Assembly: GCA_028281025.1 (NCBI GenBank)
Contig: JANQKR010000013.1
Location: forward strand, 186,001 to 250,000
Direction: 5' to 3'
DNA from: Croceivirga sp.
GTDB lineage: Bacteria; Bacteroidota; Bacteroidia; Flavobacteriales; Flavobacteriaceae
DNA: 64,000 nt
Part shown: positions 44,570 to 54,213 of the stretch, piece after piece
Position numbering within the stretch: the stretch's first letter is position 1
Layout: each line of letters opens with the position of its first letter
The notes under the pieces: model-generated
What the model saw: the letters and a program-made list of their open reading frames with translations, nothing else
The model's database searches: none
Told to the model about the DNA's origin: nothing
Position numbers and translations under genes: made by a program

Positions 44570-47500
44570 TTGAGTAGTTTTCAACACGTTGTAGTGAAAT
44601 TGGAAGCCTTTAGTAAAAGGTACTACAGCAAGGTGCTTGTAAAGGGGATTTTGTTGTTCTTGACCTTTGGCTTGCTACTTTTTCTGCTGGTTACCGCTAC
44701 GGAATACCTGCTTTGGCTATCCACAACAACACGATCCATCCTTTTCTTCGGCTTCTTGGCTTTACTTGTGGGGCTGGGATACCAATATGTATTGGTACCG
44801 ATACTATATTTGGTAAAACTCAAAAAGGGTATCACGGAAAGGGAGGCTTCACGGTTGATAGGGAAGCATTTTCCAAAAGTGGGGGACAAATTGCTTAATT
44901 TATTGGAGCTTTCTAAAAATTCAGTGAAAACGGACCTGCTTCTGGCTGCAATTGAGCAGCGTTCCGTTGAGTTAAAACCATTGCCTTTTGGCGACGCCGT
45001 AAACTTCAAGGAAGGATTTAGGTATGGGCGTTATCTGGTCATTCCCATATTGATTCTGGGTTTGGTATGGGTTTCTGGAAGTATTGCCGATTTTTTCAAC
45101 TCCTACAATAGGGTAGTCAATTATGATGTGGCCTATGAGCCTCCAGCCCCGTTTCAATTCATCTTAAAGAATGGGGATTTAACGGTTTTGGAGGATACTC
45201 CCTTGAAAATCGTGGTGGGCACACATGGCGAAATGGTTCCGGAAGCGGTATTCATGGAAGTTGGGGGAGAACGAATGTTAATGCAGGCAACAGGGAACGG
45301 GACGCATGAATTTACCTTGGAACCGCCGCTTACAAACTTTACATTTCGTTTTAGCGCCAATGAAGTGGACTCTCGGGACTATACGGTAAAGGTGACCAAA
45401 GTTCCGGCAATTGCGGATTTTAGGGTTAAGGTAAATTACCCAAATTATTTAGGGCTGGGGGAAAAGGAAATTAAGGGAACCGGTAATATGACCATTCCGG
45501 AGGGAAGTCAAATTGCCTGGTATTTGGAAGGCCTAAATACAACGACCATTGAATTTATTACCAGGGATACCACCGAATCCTTTGACCGAATGGAAAACCA
45601 GTTTGTTTTTTCAAAACGGGTTTTTAATACGACGGATTACGAGCTCTCCACTTCCAACCAAGAGGTAAGTCATTATGAACGTTTGGGTTATCGATTGAAT
45701 GTTTTGAAGGATGCAGCGCCAAGGATCAAGGTAGAACAGCTATTGGACTCATTGAGACCCAATGAAATCTATTTTTCCGGTGGGGCATCCGATGATAATA
45801 TGGTGGACAGGATCGACTTGGTGTATTATGAAGCGGAAAGGCCGAATGAGGAAAAGAAGATTGAATTATTACGGCCAAACACCAATGTTGCACAATTCTA
45901 CTACACCTTTCCATCGGGCATTGCCATTGAAGAAGGGAAGGTGTATGAGTTATATTTTGAAGCTGTGGACAATGATGGGCTCAGAGGGGGAAAACGAGTG
46001 AAAAGTCAAGTGTTTAAAACTGCCTTATTGGACGATAAAGAATTGAAAGACAAGGATTTAGAAAACCAAGAATCGTTGATTAAGGGATTGGATAAGAGCT
46101 TGGAACAGCTGAAAGAGCAGAGCGATGTCTTAGAGGAAATCAACGTGCAACAAAAGCAGAAAGACAATCTGGAATACAAGGAACGGGAAAGGATACGGCA
46201 GTTCTTGAACAAGCAGCAACAGCAGGAAGAACTGATGGAGAAGTTTAGCAAGGAACTAAGGGAAAACTTGGGAAAAGAGGAGAAGGATAGCGAAATGAAC
46301 CAATTGCTGCAGGAACGGTTGGAGCGACAGGAATTGGAAGCGAAAAAGAACCAGAAGCTGTTGGAGGAGTTGGATCGGGTAGCGGATAAAATTGAAAAGG
46401 AAGAACTGAAGAAACGATTGGAGGACTTGGCCAAATCCCAAAGTTCGGGAAAAAGGAATTTGGAGCAGCTATTGGAGCTTACCAAGCGCTATTATGTAAC
46501 CGAAAAAGCGGCGCAACTTGGCGAGAAACTCAGTGAACTTTCGGAGAAGCAAGAAAGGTTGTCAGAACGTAAAATAGAGGATGGTTTTTCAAAAAGTGAA
46601 CAACAAAAACTAAATGAAGCGTTTGAAGGAATCTCCAAGGAGTTGGATGAATTAAAAGGGGATAACCGGGCATTAAAAAAGCCAATGGAACTGGACTTTA
46701 ACAAAAACCAACAGGAGTCCATCAAAAAGGATCAGCGCGAGGCATTGGAGGAAATCAACAAACATCAGGGGGAGGAAAACGCAGGGTTGACAGGAGAGGA
46801 AAAGAAACAAATGGAGAACAAGGCGTCTCAAAGGCAGAAGTCTGCAGCGCAAAAGATGAAGGAACTTTCTGAAAAACTTCAGGAAAGTATGGCGGGGGCG
46901 GCCGGGGGGTCAAGTGTGGTGGAGGATGCCGAAATGCTACGCCAGATTCTGGATAATTTGGTAACATTTTCCTTTAAACAGGAGAACTTATTGGACAAGG
47001 TCAATGGGAGCCATGTGGAGATTGGTGAGTTTTCTACCACGGTAAGAAAGCAAAAGGAACTACGGCAGCTTTTTGAACATGTGGACGACAGTTTATTTGC
47101 ACTTTCATTGCGAAGGGCAGAACTATCTGAATTTGTGAACGAACAGATAACCGAAGTGTACTATAATGTGGACAAGACCCTTGAGAGTGTTGCCGAGAAC
47201 CAAATTTACCAGGCAGCGTCCTATCAGCAGTATGTGTTGAATGCTTCCAATGCCCTGGCGGATTTTTTGGCGGATATCCTGGACAATATGCAACAAAGTA
47301 TGATGAGCGGACAAGGCCAGGGACAAGGGGAAGGTTTTCAATTGCCAGATATCATTAAGAGCCAGGGTGAACTTCAAGAAAAGATGAATGGTTCCCAGGG
47401 TTCGGGGAAGGGTCAACAAGAGGGTGAAGGAAAGGAAGGCGAGCAAAGTGGAGAGGGAAAAAGAGAAGGGGGCATGGAGGAAGATGGAAATGAGGGCAAA

Positions 47501-48058
47501 CAGGGAGAGGGAGAGTCCGAAGGAGAAGGACAAAAAGGAAAACCGGGAAAAAATGGAAATGAAAATGGAGGCAAAGGAAAGGGGAATGGCGATGGAGAAT
47601 CTGATGGATCTGGAAATAATGGGTTATCAGAAGAACAGCTAAAGGAGATCTATGAGATTTACCAGGAACAGCAAACCATTCGGCGAACGCTGGAGGAACA
47701 ATTGCAGAATATCATTGATCGGGACAAAAGGGACCTGGCAAAGAAACTGGTCATTCAAATGGAACAGTTTGAGGATGCCTTGTTGGAAAACGGGATTACG
47801 GAGCGGACGGTTAACCGAATGAATCAGATTCAACATCAGTTGTTGAAATTGGAGAATGCTGCCTTGAAACAGGGAGAGAAAAAGGAACGCGAAAGTAATA
47901 CGAACAAAAAGGATTTCAGTACACCCATCTTGACCAAACCTGAGTTGTTATCCCCTAGAAACAATGAAATTGAGATTTTAAACCGACAAGCATTACCTTT
48001 GCGGCCTGATTTTCAGAATAAAGTGAAGGAATACTTTGGTAATGGCAATCCATTATAA
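44570..48058 (+). CDS. DUF4175-like large membrane/coiled-coil protein
   Basis: A 1162-residue protein. Two or three hydrophobic helices lie within the first 170 residues (VLVKGILLFLTFGLLLFLLV; ILFFGFLALLVGLGYQYVLV; YLVIPILILGLVWVSG). They are followed by beta-rich, probably periplasmic domains (about 190-480), long charged coiled coils (490-780) and a Gly/Glu/Gln-rich low-complexity stretch (about 925-1020, positions 47300-47630). Architecture and neighbourhood match flavobacterial proteins labelled DUF4175, of unknown function. An in-frame stop just upstream leaves TTG 44570 as the likely start. The 3' end overlaps ybeY by 17 bp. Confidence 0.8.
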   Translation: MSSFQHVVVKLEAFSKRYYSKVLVKGILLFLTFGLLLFLLVTATEYLLWLSTTTRSILFFGFLALLVGLGYQYVLVPILYLVKLKKGITEREASRLIGKHFPKVGDKLLNLLELSKNSVKTDLLLAAIEQRSVELKPLPFGDAVNFKEGFRYGRYLVIPILILGLVWVSGSIADFFNSYNRVVNYDVAYEPPAPFQFILKNGDLTVLEDTPLKIVVGTHGEMVPEAVFMEVGGERMLMQATGNGTHEFTLEPPLTNFTFRFSANEVDSRDYTVKVTKVPAIADFRVKVNYPNYLGLGEKEIKGTGNMTIPEGSQIAWYLEGLNTTTIEFITRDTTESFDRMENQFVFSKRVFNTTDYELSTSNQEVSHYERLGYRLNVLKDAAPRIKVEQLLDSLRPNEIYFSGGASDDNMVDRIDLVYYEAERPNEEKKIELLRPNTNVAQFYYTFPSGIAIEEGKVYELYFEAVDNDGLRGGKRVKSQVFKTALLDDKELKDKDLENQESLIKGLDKSLEQLKEQSDVLEEINVQQKQKDNLEYKERERIRQFLNKQQQQEELMEKFSKELRENLGKEEKDSEMNQLLQERLERQELEAKKNQKLLEELDRVADKIEKEELKKRLEDLAKSQSSGKRNLEQLLELTKRYYVTEKAAQLGEKLSELSEKQERLSERKIEDGFSKSEQQKLNEAFEGISKELDELKGDNRALKKPMELDFNKNQQESIKKDQREALEEINKHQGEENAGLTGEEKKQMENKASQRQKSAAQKMKELSEKLQESMAGAAGGSSVVEDAEMLRQILDNLVTFSFKQENLLDKVNGSHVEIGEFSTTVRKQKELRQLFEHVDDSLFALSLRRAELSEFVNEQITEVYYNVDKTLESVAENQIYQAASYQQYVLNASNALADFLADILDNMQQSMMSGQGQGQGEGFQLPDIIKSQGELQEKMNGSQGSGKGQQEGEGKEGEQSGEGKREGGMEEDGNEGKQGEGESEGEGQKGKPGKNGNENGGKGKGNGDGESDGSGNNGLSEEQLKEIYEIYQEQQTIRRTLEEQLQNIIDRDKRDLAKKLVIQMEQFEDALLENGITERTVNRMNQIQHQLLKLENAALKQGEKKERESNTNKKDFSTPILTKPELLSPRNNEIEILNRQALPLRPDFQNKVKEYFGNGNPL

Positions 48059-48464
48059 TTACGAGACGGATTTTAGACTGCCATCAGAATTCGATTATTC
48101 CGATTGGGTAAGTAGGATAGTATCTTCTGAGGGATATGTTATGGGAGAGTTGTCCTTTATTTTTTGTGGGGACGACTATTTACATAAGATGAATAAAACC
48201 TATTTAGATCACGACACCCTAACGGATATCATCACTTTTGATTATTCGACAGGAAAAACGATTTCGGGGGATGTTTTTATATCCATTGAACGGGTGTCGG
48301 ATAACGCCAAAGGGTTTCATGTTGAAGAGGAAGAAGAATTGCAGCGAGTAATGGCTCATGGTGTCTTGCACCTGTTGGGGTACAAGGATAAAACCGAGGA
48401 AGAGGCATTGGTGATGCGCGCAAAGGAAAATGAAAAAATGAAATTGTTCCACGTGGAACATTGA
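48042..48464 (+). CDS. ybeY: Endoribonuclease YbeY (16S rRNA maturation)
   Basis: A 140-residue UPF0054 metalloprotein that acts in 16S rRNA 3'-end maturation and ribosome quality control. The zinc motif is MAHGVLHLLGYKDKTEEE: the first two His ligands are present, while the third, usually the final His of a GYDH pattern, is replaced by the KDK sequence, which I believe is usual in flavobacterial YbeY. The ATG 48042 lies inside the end of the DUF4175-like gene. The last codons, encoding FHVEH, are a parS-like palindrome (48445-48460). mnmG starts 3 bp after the stop. Confidence 0.93.
   Translation: MAIHYNYETDFRLPSEFDYSDWVSRIVSSEGYVMGELSFIFCGDDYLHKMNKTYLDHDTLTDIITFDYSTGKTISGDVFISIERVSDNAKGFHVEEEEELQRVMAHGVLHLLGYKDKTEEEALVMRAKENEKMKLFHVEH
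48445..48460. other. parS-like ParB-binding site 1
   Basis: TGTTCCACGTGGAACA is a perfect 16-bp palindrome matching the bacterial parS form TGTTNCACGTGNAACA. It overlaps the final codons of ybeY, and a near-identical copy lies just after mnmG (50344-50359). parS sites mark the origin region for ParABS segregation. ParA and ParB are not encoded in this window. Confidence 0.8.
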
Positions 48465-48467
48465 GGT

Positions 48468-50336
48468 ATGTTTGAAAAAGAGTATGATGTAATCGTCGTT
48501 GGAGGTGGCCACGCTGGAGCGGAGGCGGTGGCTGCTGCGGCCAACATGGGCTCTAGGACGTTGCTGGTAACAATGAACCTGCAAACCATTGGACAGATGT
48601 CCTGCAACCCGGCTATGGGCGGTATTGCAAAAGGACAGATTGTTCGCGAAATAGACGCCTTGGGGGGCTACAGTGGAATCGTTACGGACAAATCGGCCAT
48701 TCAGTTTAAAATGCTCAACAAATCCAAAGGCCCTGCAATGTGGAGTCCTCGAGCCCAGAACGATAGGATGCGTTTTGCAGAGGAATGGCGGTTGGCCCTT
48801 GAGCAAACACCCAATGTTGATTTTTATCAGGAGATGGTTTCGGGCCTGTTGGTCGATAATGACAAGGTGGTTGGGGTTAGGACATCTTTGGGCATTGATG
48901 TGAAGGGAAAGGCGGTTGTGCTTACCAATGGTACTTTTTTGAATGGATTGATCCACATTGGGGAGAAACAATTTGGAGGCGGAAGAGCAGGTGAAAGAGC
49001 GGCAACGGGCATCACGGAGCAATTGGTGGATATTGGGTTCGATAGCGGACGAATGAAAACCGGCACACCCCCAAGGGTTGATGGGAGATCTTTGGACTAT
49101 GAGGTTATGATTCCACAACCAGGGGACCAAAACCCGGAAAAGTTTTCCTATTTGAATACACCTGTTTTGGAAAAGCAGCGTGATTGCCATATGACGCACA
49201 CAAGCACTTTAGTGCATGATTTACTTAGGGAAGGATTTGATCGCTCACCAATGTTCAATGGACGAATCAAAAGTATAGGGCCCAGATATTGCCCTTCCAT
49301 AGAGGATAAAATACACCGTTTTTCCGATAAGGATTCGCATCAGATTTTTGTGGAACCAGAGGGATGGAACACTGTTGAGGTTTATGTAAATGGATTTTCA
49401 ACCTCGCTGCCGGAAGATGTTCAGTATAGGGCATTGCGTTCCGTAAAGGGTTTTGAAAATGTAAAGTTTTTTAGACCGGGCTACGCAATTGAGTATGATT
49501 ATTTCCCGCCGACACAGTTAAAACACACCTTGGAAACCAAGTTGATCAAAAATCTGTATTTCGCAGGGCAGATCAATGGTACCACCGGCTATGAAGAAGC
49601 TGCTTCGCAAGGCTTGATGGCGGGAATAAATGCCCATTTACAAATCAATGAAAAGGAGCCCTTTATTTTAAAAAGGGACGAGGCCTATATCGGGGTATTA
49701 ATAGATGATCTGATTACCAAAGGAACCGAGGAACCGTATCGAATGTTTACCTCCCGGGCGGAATATCGGACATTATTACGGCAAGACAATGCGGATATTC
49801 GGTTAACCCCGAAAGGGTATGCATTGGGTTTGGCAAAAGAGGAGCGTTTATATAGAATGGAGGAAAAAAAGGAAAAGTCCGATGCTTTTGTTTCTTTTTT
49901 TAGGAAAACGAGTTTTTCTCCCGACGAAATCAACCCGATTTTAGAAGAGATTGGTACTGCCAAAGTCAAGCAATCGGACAAAATGTTCAAGGTGTTTTCC
50001 AGACCAAAAGTGACCATGGACCATATGATGCAGTTGGATTCGGTCATGGAATATGTTAGCAGCAATAGCCTGGACACCGAAGTAATGGAGCAAGCAGAAA
50101 TTCAGGTCAAGTACTCGGGATATATTGAAAAGGAAAAAAACAATGCCGACAAACTGCAACGTCTGGAAAATATTAAAATTCCGGAAGGCTTCGATTATTC
50201 AAGATTGAAGTCGCTTTCTTCCGAGGCGAGGGAAAAATTACAGGAAATTCAGCCCGTTACCATTTCACAGGCTTCCAGAATTAGCGGCGTGTCCCCATCG
50301 GACATTAGTGTGCTCCTGGTGTTTTTGGGAAGATAA
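48468..50336 (+). CDS. mnmG: tRNA uridine-5-carboxymethylaminomethyl modification enzyme MnmG
   Basis: A 622-residue FAD enzyme (GidA) that with MnmE installs carboxymethylaminomethyl groups on U34 of certain tRNAs. The N-terminal dinucleotide motif is [11 protein letters not shown], with family signatures [12 protein letters not shown] and [11 protein letters not shown]. The C-terminal helical domain is complete, ending [20 protein letters not shown]. It starts 3 bp after ybeY and is bracketed by two parS-like palindromes. mnmG is often origin-proximal in bacteria, which fits. Confidence 0.97.
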   Translation: MFEKEYDVIVVGGGHAGAEAVAAAANMGSRTLLVTMNLQTIGQMSCNPAMGGIAKGQIVREIDALGGYSGIVTDKSAIQFKMLNKSKGPAMWSPRAQNDRMRFAEEWRLALEQTPNVDFYQEMVSGLLVDNDKVVGVRTSLGIDVKGKAVVLTNGTFLNGLIHIGEKQFGGGRAGERAATGITEQLVDIGFDSGRMKTGTPPRVDGRSLDYEVMIPQPGDQNPEKFSYLNTPVLEKQRDCHMTHTSTLVHDLLREGFDRSPMFNGRIKSIGPRYCPSIEDKIHRFSDKDSHQIFVEPEGWNTVEVYVNGFSTSLPEDVQYRALRSVKGFENVKFFRPGYAIEYDYFPPTQLKHTLETKLIKNLYFAGQINGTTGYEEAASQGLMAGINAHLQINEKEPFILKRDEAYIGVLIDDLITKGTEEPYRMFTSRAEYRTLLRQDNADIRLTPKGYALGLAKEERLYRMEEKKEKSDAFVSFFRKTSFSPDEINPILEEIGTAKVKQSDKMFKVFSRPKVTMDHMMQLDSVMEYVSSNSLDTEVMEQAEIQVKYSGYIEKEKNNADKLQRLENIKIPEGFDYSRLKSLSSEAREKLQEIQPVTISQASRISGVSPSDISVLLVFLGR

Positions 50337-50343
50337 TGCGGAT

Positions 50344-50359
50344 CGTTCCACGTGGAACA
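50344..50359. other. parS-like ParB-binding site 2
   Basis: CGTTCCACGTGGAACA contains the perfect 14-bp palindrome GTTCCACGTGGAAC (50345-50358), the same core as the site before mnmG. It is intergenic, 8 bp after the mnmG stop, so coding constraint cannot explain it. Confidence 0.8.
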
Positions 50360-50417
50360 ATTTAACTTTTTGGCTTGGTTTTTGATTTGTTTTTGTAACC
50401 AAAAAACCTAGGCCAAA

Positions 50418-50981
50418 ATGAGAAACCTTTCCATTATCCTTTTGGGATTTTTTCTAGTGTCCTCCTGTATACCATTACGTATTGCCCCAAGGATTTCCGA
50501 CTATAAAACCGTTACAGGAAAACGCTTTAAAAAAGGACTTCCAAAGAAAACGGTCTTCGTTTTTGAAGACCCAAAACAAGCTGGGGATTTTTATGATTAT
50601 ATCAACACAAAATTTAATCTCCAAGACTATTATGTAGATGTGGAAGTGCCATTTCAAATTGATGACAACCATTATTTCTTTTCCTTTTATGAAGTGGAAA
50701 AAAAGGATAAGGCAATCAATTTGATTCCTCTTCTTTTTGATGTGACCATGAATGCCGCATTTGCCAATGAGGAGTTTGAAACCTATACGGCCACCGACGA
50801 AAATACCATTTATAGAAGTGGCAATTACTATATTGTAATGGAGGTGTTCTCCAAATTGGAAAAAGACTGTTTGCGCGATGATTATGCCAATCGGGCAAGG
50901 GTTTTGACCTATCTTCGCAGCCTAAAAGAAGAATACCTTTCCACGCATAATTACAATGAAGTCGTATTTAAAAACGAATGA
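50418..50981 (+). CDS. Conserved lipoprotein of unknown function
   Basis: A 187-residue lipoprotein (signal MRNLSIILLGFF, lipobox VSSC, Cys17). The mature part is mixed alpha/beta with many aromatic and acidic residues and no motif that I recognise. It sits between mnmG and a SAM methyltransferase in a gene order common in flavobacteria. Its end overlaps the methyltransferase start by 26 bp, suggesting translational coupling. Envelope localisation is supported; function is unknown. Confidence 0.75.
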   Translation: MRNLSIILLGFFLVSSCIPLRIAPRISDYKTVTGKRFKKGLPKKTVFVFEDPKQAGDFYDYINTKFNLQDYYVDVEVPFQIDDNHYFFSFYEVEKKDKAINLIPLLFDVTMNAAFANEEFETYTATDENTIYRSGNYYIVMEVFSKLEKDCLRDDYANRARVLTYLRSLKEEYLSTHNYNEVVFKNE

Positions 50982-51786
50982 CTTTTTTCTTTCCAATGAA
51001 GCTTTTGAATTGCTTTATGATGAGACATTGGACATGCTGGTCACCTCTCCACAACCCGTCAACATAGAAAAGTATTACGAAACCGACAACTACATTTCCC
51101 ATTCCGATGGAGAAGGCACGCTTCTGGAAAAGGTGTACCAATCGATTAAAAAGCGGAACCTTCAAAAAAAAGTTGCTTTGATCGAAAAATACACTAAAGA
51201 CCATAAGACCCTTTTGGATGTTGGAGCGGGAACAGGGGACTTTTTACGTTATGCAAAAAATAAAGCTTGGAAGGTTTTTGGAACGGAACCCAACGCAAAT
51301 GCACGAAAACTGGCATCACAAAAAGGAATTGACCTGGAAGGTGATTTGGACAATATTCGAGGAATGAAGTTTTCGGTCATTACCTTATGGCATGTGTTGG
51401 AACATTTGCCCAACCTCAAGGAAGATATTGAACGGTTGTCCCATATGTTGGAAGAAGAAGGAACCCTTATTGTCGCAGTACCCAATTTCAAATCGTACGA
51501 TGCCAAATACTATGGACGGTTTTGGGCGGCCTATGACGTGCCCCGCCACTTATGGCATTTTTCCAGAACGGCGATGGCGCGATTGTTCCTAAAGCAAGGA
51601 ATGGAACTGAAAAAGGTAAAACCCATGTGGTTTGATTCCTTTTATGTTTCCCTTTTAAGTGAGGAATATAAAACTGGAAAAAAGAATTGGATAAAGGCTG
51701 GATTGCTCGGTTTGGTTTCCAATATCAGTGGCATGATGACCAAAGAATACAGTTCCCATATCTATATCTTGCAAAAAAGCAAATAG
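50956..51786 (+). CDS. Class I SAM-dependent methyltransferase
   Basis: A 276-residue Methyltransf_23-type enzyme. The SAM-binding motif I is LLDVGAGTGDFLRYA (about residue 80), followed by GTEPNANAR (acidic residue binding ribose) and LWHVLEHLPNL, a common post-III pattern. The N-terminal 60 residues are a family-specific cap. Substrate is unknown; related proteins act on small molecules, lipids or glycans. It overlaps the upstream lipoprotein gene by 26 bp. Confidence 0.87.
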   Translation: MKSYLKTNDFFLSNEAFELLYDETLDMLVTSPQPVNIEKYYETDNYISHSDGEGTLLEKVYQSIKKRNLQKKVALIEKYTKDHKTLLDVGAGTGDFLRYAKNKAWKVFGTEPNANARKLASQKGIDLEGDLDNIRGMKFSVITLWHVLEHLPNLKEDIERLSHMLEEEGTLIVAVPNFKSYDAKYYGRFWAAYDVPRHLWHFSRTAMARLFLKQGMELKKVKPMWFDSFYVSLLSEEYKTGKKNWIKAGLLGLVSNISGMMTKEYSSHIYILQKSK

Positions 51787-51981
51787 AGGGCCGTAGAAGG
51801 CAGTTTTGGGCAACTTCCTATATCTTGTCAAGGGGATTGTGAGAAACGTGCTGAAGGGTTCTTTAAATCACACAAAAACCATAATGTCCATCTATATTTT
51901 TCCCTCATGCCCATAAACAATACTTATGACGCTTGAAACAAACAATTTCCTTTAGCGCAAGGTCAGAGCCAAGGCTTTTGT

Positions 51982-51989
51982 TATTTTTG
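51982..51989 (+). promoter_or_regulatory. Promoter -7 box of the OmpH-like gene
   Basis: TATTTTTG matches TAnnTTTG and lies 20 bp before the ATG at 52010. It sits at the end of the 223-bp gap 51787-52009, in which I see no other feature. Confidence 0.5.
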
Positions 51990-52009
51990 CGTGCTTATAA
52001 AACACAAAC

Positions 52010-52516
52010 ATGAAAAAGTTCCTTTATACTGCTCTGGTTTTGGGCCTCGTTTCCTGCCAACAAGATAAGATCGGTTTTGTTGACAACGTGAAATTGATGG
52101 ACGGCTATCAGGAGAAAATAGAAGTGGAGAATAAGTTCAAGGCCAAAGCAGAGCTCATGAACAAAAAGCGGGACAGTATTACCCAAGCGTTTCAGCTGGA
52201 GTATCAAGCTTTACAGACCAAAGCACAGAGTTGGTCCCAGAAAAAAGCACAGGAAGAACTGGGACTGTTGCAGCAAAAGAGCCAGTTTCTTGGACAACAG
52301 ATTCAACAAGAAGAACAACAGTTACAAATCGAAGGCCAGACAGAAATGGATAGTGTGGTCAGTAAGGTGAAAAAAGAAATCAAAGCTTACGGAGAGGCCA
52401 ATGGTTATACGTATATCCTAACAGGAGGTGAAGGGGGAAGTGTACTTTATGGGGTTGAAGCAAAAAACCTGACAACTGATGTCCTCAAAATACTAAATGA
52501 TAAGTACAAGCAATAA
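52010..52516 (+). CDS. OmpH/Skp family lipoprotein
   Basis: A 168-residue OmpH/Skp-like protein with a lipoprotein signal (LGLVSC, Cys16). The fold is two strands around a long Gln-rich helical pair (about 35-125, with many KAQ and QQ runs), typical of the Skp tentacle, followed by the end region YTYILTGGEGGSVLYG. Soluble Skp chaperones carry unfolded outer-membrane proteins across the periplasm; this copy would be membrane-tethered. It has its own promoter box and ends before a strong bidirectional terminator. Confidence 0.86.
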   Translation: MKKFLYTALVLGLVSCQQDKIGFVDNVKLMDGYQEKIEVENKFKAKAELMNKKRDSITQAFQLEYQALQTKAQSWSQKKAQEELGLLQQKSQFLGQQIQQEEQQLQIEGQTEMDSVVSKVKKEIKAYGEANGYTYILTGGEGGSVLYGVEAKNLTTDVLKILNDKYKQ

Positions 52517-52536
52517 AAAGCGCACAGAACACAAAT

Positions 52537-52560
52537 AAAACCCTGATAATCAGGGTTTTT
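52537..52560. terminator. Bidirectional terminator between OmpH-like and DoxX genes
   Basis: A perfect 11-bp inverted repeat (AAAACCCTGAT and its complement, 52537-52547 and 52549-52559) with A and T runs at both ends lies between convergent genes and should stop transcription from either side. The DoxX stop codon overlaps its right edge. Confidence 0.8.
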
Positions 52561-52957
52561 ATTGCAATAAAAATAACAAAAGCACTGTGGGCACCAAATA
52601 AATGACTATGGTTTTGGCCCCCTCATAATCTTTGGCCACACGCTGTCCCAATAAAAGCATTAAAAGGGTAATCCCGGAAACCAAGGCACCATACAAGGCA
52701 AAAACGGCGTTGTCATGCAGCAGCAAATGCACCAATCCCAAAACACATAGCATCCCCGCGGCAATTTCCATCACGGTGATGGTTCCCAACAAAAAAGGAA
52801 CCCCATTTTTAAAGGGAGATTTCGCAAAATGGCCCTTTAACCAGGAAAGGTTGCCTTTCCAATCCATTACTTTATCAATACCGCTCTGTAAAAACACAAT
52901 GATCAAAAAAACGAGTAAGATACCCTGGGCATAATTTCCCTCAAGATGTAGGTGCAT
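52559..52957 (-). CDS. DoxX family membrane protein
   Basis: A 132-residue inner-membrane protein with four hydrophobic helices. The first carries the DoxX pattern FLIIVFLQSGIDKVMDW, and the second module starts LLGTITVMEIAAGMLCVLG. DoxX members are linked to quinone/thiol redox chemistry in some bacteria, but function is not established here. It follows holB by 12 bp on the same strand, so it is probably co-transcribed. Confidence 0.82.
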   Translation of the reverse strand: MHLHLEGNYAQGILLVFLIIVFLQSGIDKVMDWKGNLSWLKGHFAKSPFKNGVPFLLGTITVMEIAAGMLCVLGLVHLLLHDNAVFALYGALVSGITLLMLLLGQRVAKDYEGAKTIVIYLVPTVLLLFLLQ

Positions 52958-52969
52958 AGTATTTAAAGT

Positions 52970-54118
52970 TTAAGAAGCCTTTACATGCAAAAGGCGGGTT
53001 AATTTAATGGATAAATCCGTAAAAATAAGCCTTGAATTTCCATTACGTTCCACATGGAGCATTGCCGATTCCAATTCTCCAAAAATTGCCTGGATATTGT
53101 TTTCGTGAATGAACGGAGCAAATTTTTTCAGCTCAAAATTGTCCATATGCATTTTGGAATAGACCAGTTCAGGTGCATTATAATTCAATAATAGTGCCTG
53201 TCTAATAATGGAAATACAATATTTCAGAAACTTTTTCTGAACTTCACGACCAACTTTGGCAAGCTCTTCGCTCCATAGGATCAAATCGCGAATGGCCGCT
53301 TTGTTCCCTTTGGCCTTAAATGCACTCCGAACCCACTGCACAAACCATTTTTCAAAGATCAGGTCCTCAGAATCCTGGTTCATCAAATCCAAGGCCTTAT
53401 TAAAATTTCCATTGGCTTCGTGTGCCAATTGTTTTGCCTGGTCCCGATCCAAGCCTTTTTCCACTAAACCCTCTGCAATAATCGCTTCCGGCAATGGCGG
53501 GAAGTGAAGGACCTGACAGCGGGATTTAATGGTGCTGATCAATTGTTCCTCTTCTTCGACCAACAACAGGATCACCGTCTGTTTTGGAGGCTCTTCAATT
53601 AGCTTTAGAAGTTTGTTGGAGGCGGCAACATTCATTTTTTCGGCCATCCAAACAATTAGGATCTTATAACCCCCTTCATAAGACTTTAAAGAGAGTTTCT
53701 TGACAATATCCTGGGCTTCGTCCACCCCGATCTGTCCCTGCTTTTTTTCAATCCCCACAGAACGGTACCAATCAAAGAGGTTTCCATAAGGCTGTTCCGA
53801 TAAAAACTGCCGCCATTCCTGAAGGTAATTGTCGCTGACGGCGTGACTTTTTATCTTGTCGGAATTGGAAACTGGAAACGCAAAATGAATGTCCGGATGC
53901 GTAAAGGTGGTACATTTATGCAAACAACTATTATAGGCGTCGGAGTCCTTTGGATGGGACTTACTTATCACATATTGGGCATAGGCCAATGCAATGGGGA
54001 GGGATCCGCAGCCTTCCGGACCCACAAAAAGTTGGGCGTGCGGAATTCGACCCCTATCGGCAGAGGTGATCAGATGACTTTTTAGGTGTTTTTGGCCTAA
54101 GGCATTTTTAAAAAGCAT
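52970..54118 (-). CDS. holB: DNA polymerase III delta' subunit
   Basis: A 382-residue AAA+ clamp-loader subunit. The start LGQKHLKSHLI, the degenerate P-loop region LFVGPEGCGS, a Cys-rich zinc loop (SCLHKCTTF), the sensor region KMNVAASNKLLKLIEEPP and the SRC motif (TIKSRCQVL) are all present. Delta' is the non-hydrolysing stator of the clamp loader that places the sliding clamp on DNA. A TAnnTTTG box 6 bp upstream implies an almost leaderless transcript. DoxX follows on the same strand. Confidence 0.93.
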   Translation of the reverse strand: MLFKNALGQKHLKSHLITSADRGRIPHAQLFVGPEGCGSLPIALAYAQYVISKSHPKDSDAYNSCLHKCTTFTHPDIHFAFPVSNSDKIKSHAVSDNYLQEWRQFLSEQPYGNLFDWYRSVGIEKKQGQIGVDEAQDIVKKLSLKSYEGGYKILIVWMAEKMNVAASNKLLKLIEEPPKQTVILLLVEEEEQLISTIKSRCQVLHFPPLPEAIIAEGLVEKGLDRDQAKQLAHEANGNFNKALDLMNQDSEDLIFEKWFVQWVRSAFKAKGNKAAIRDLILWSEELAKVGREVQKKFLKYCISIIRQALLLNYNAPELVYSKMHMDNFELKKFAPFIHENNIQAIFGELESAMLHVERNGNSRLIFTDLSIKLTRLLHVKAS

Positions 54119-54123
54119 AGACC

Positions 54124-54131
54124 CAAATATA
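54124..54131 (-). promoter_or_regulatory. Promoter -7 box of holB
   Basis: The minus-strand octamer TATATTTG matches TAnnTTTG, only 6 bp before the holB ATG. If used, the transcript is nearly leaderless. Confidence 0.4.
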
Positions 54132-54213
54132 GCGTATTTAAGGGCGTTAACTTGAATTTAAAACCCAGTCCGAATTGAGGCCTAAATTTGTTTCGACAGG
54201 ACTCGGAATTACT

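Noticed and set aside
48219-49199. 326-codon minus-strand open frame over ybeY and mnmG
   Set aside because: Both genes beneath it are certain; the antisense translation has no family features.
53047-53062. Third parS-like site (GTTCCACATGGAGC) in holB
   Set aside because: Two mismatches in the 14-bp core, including the central CACGTG, and it falls in coding sequence.
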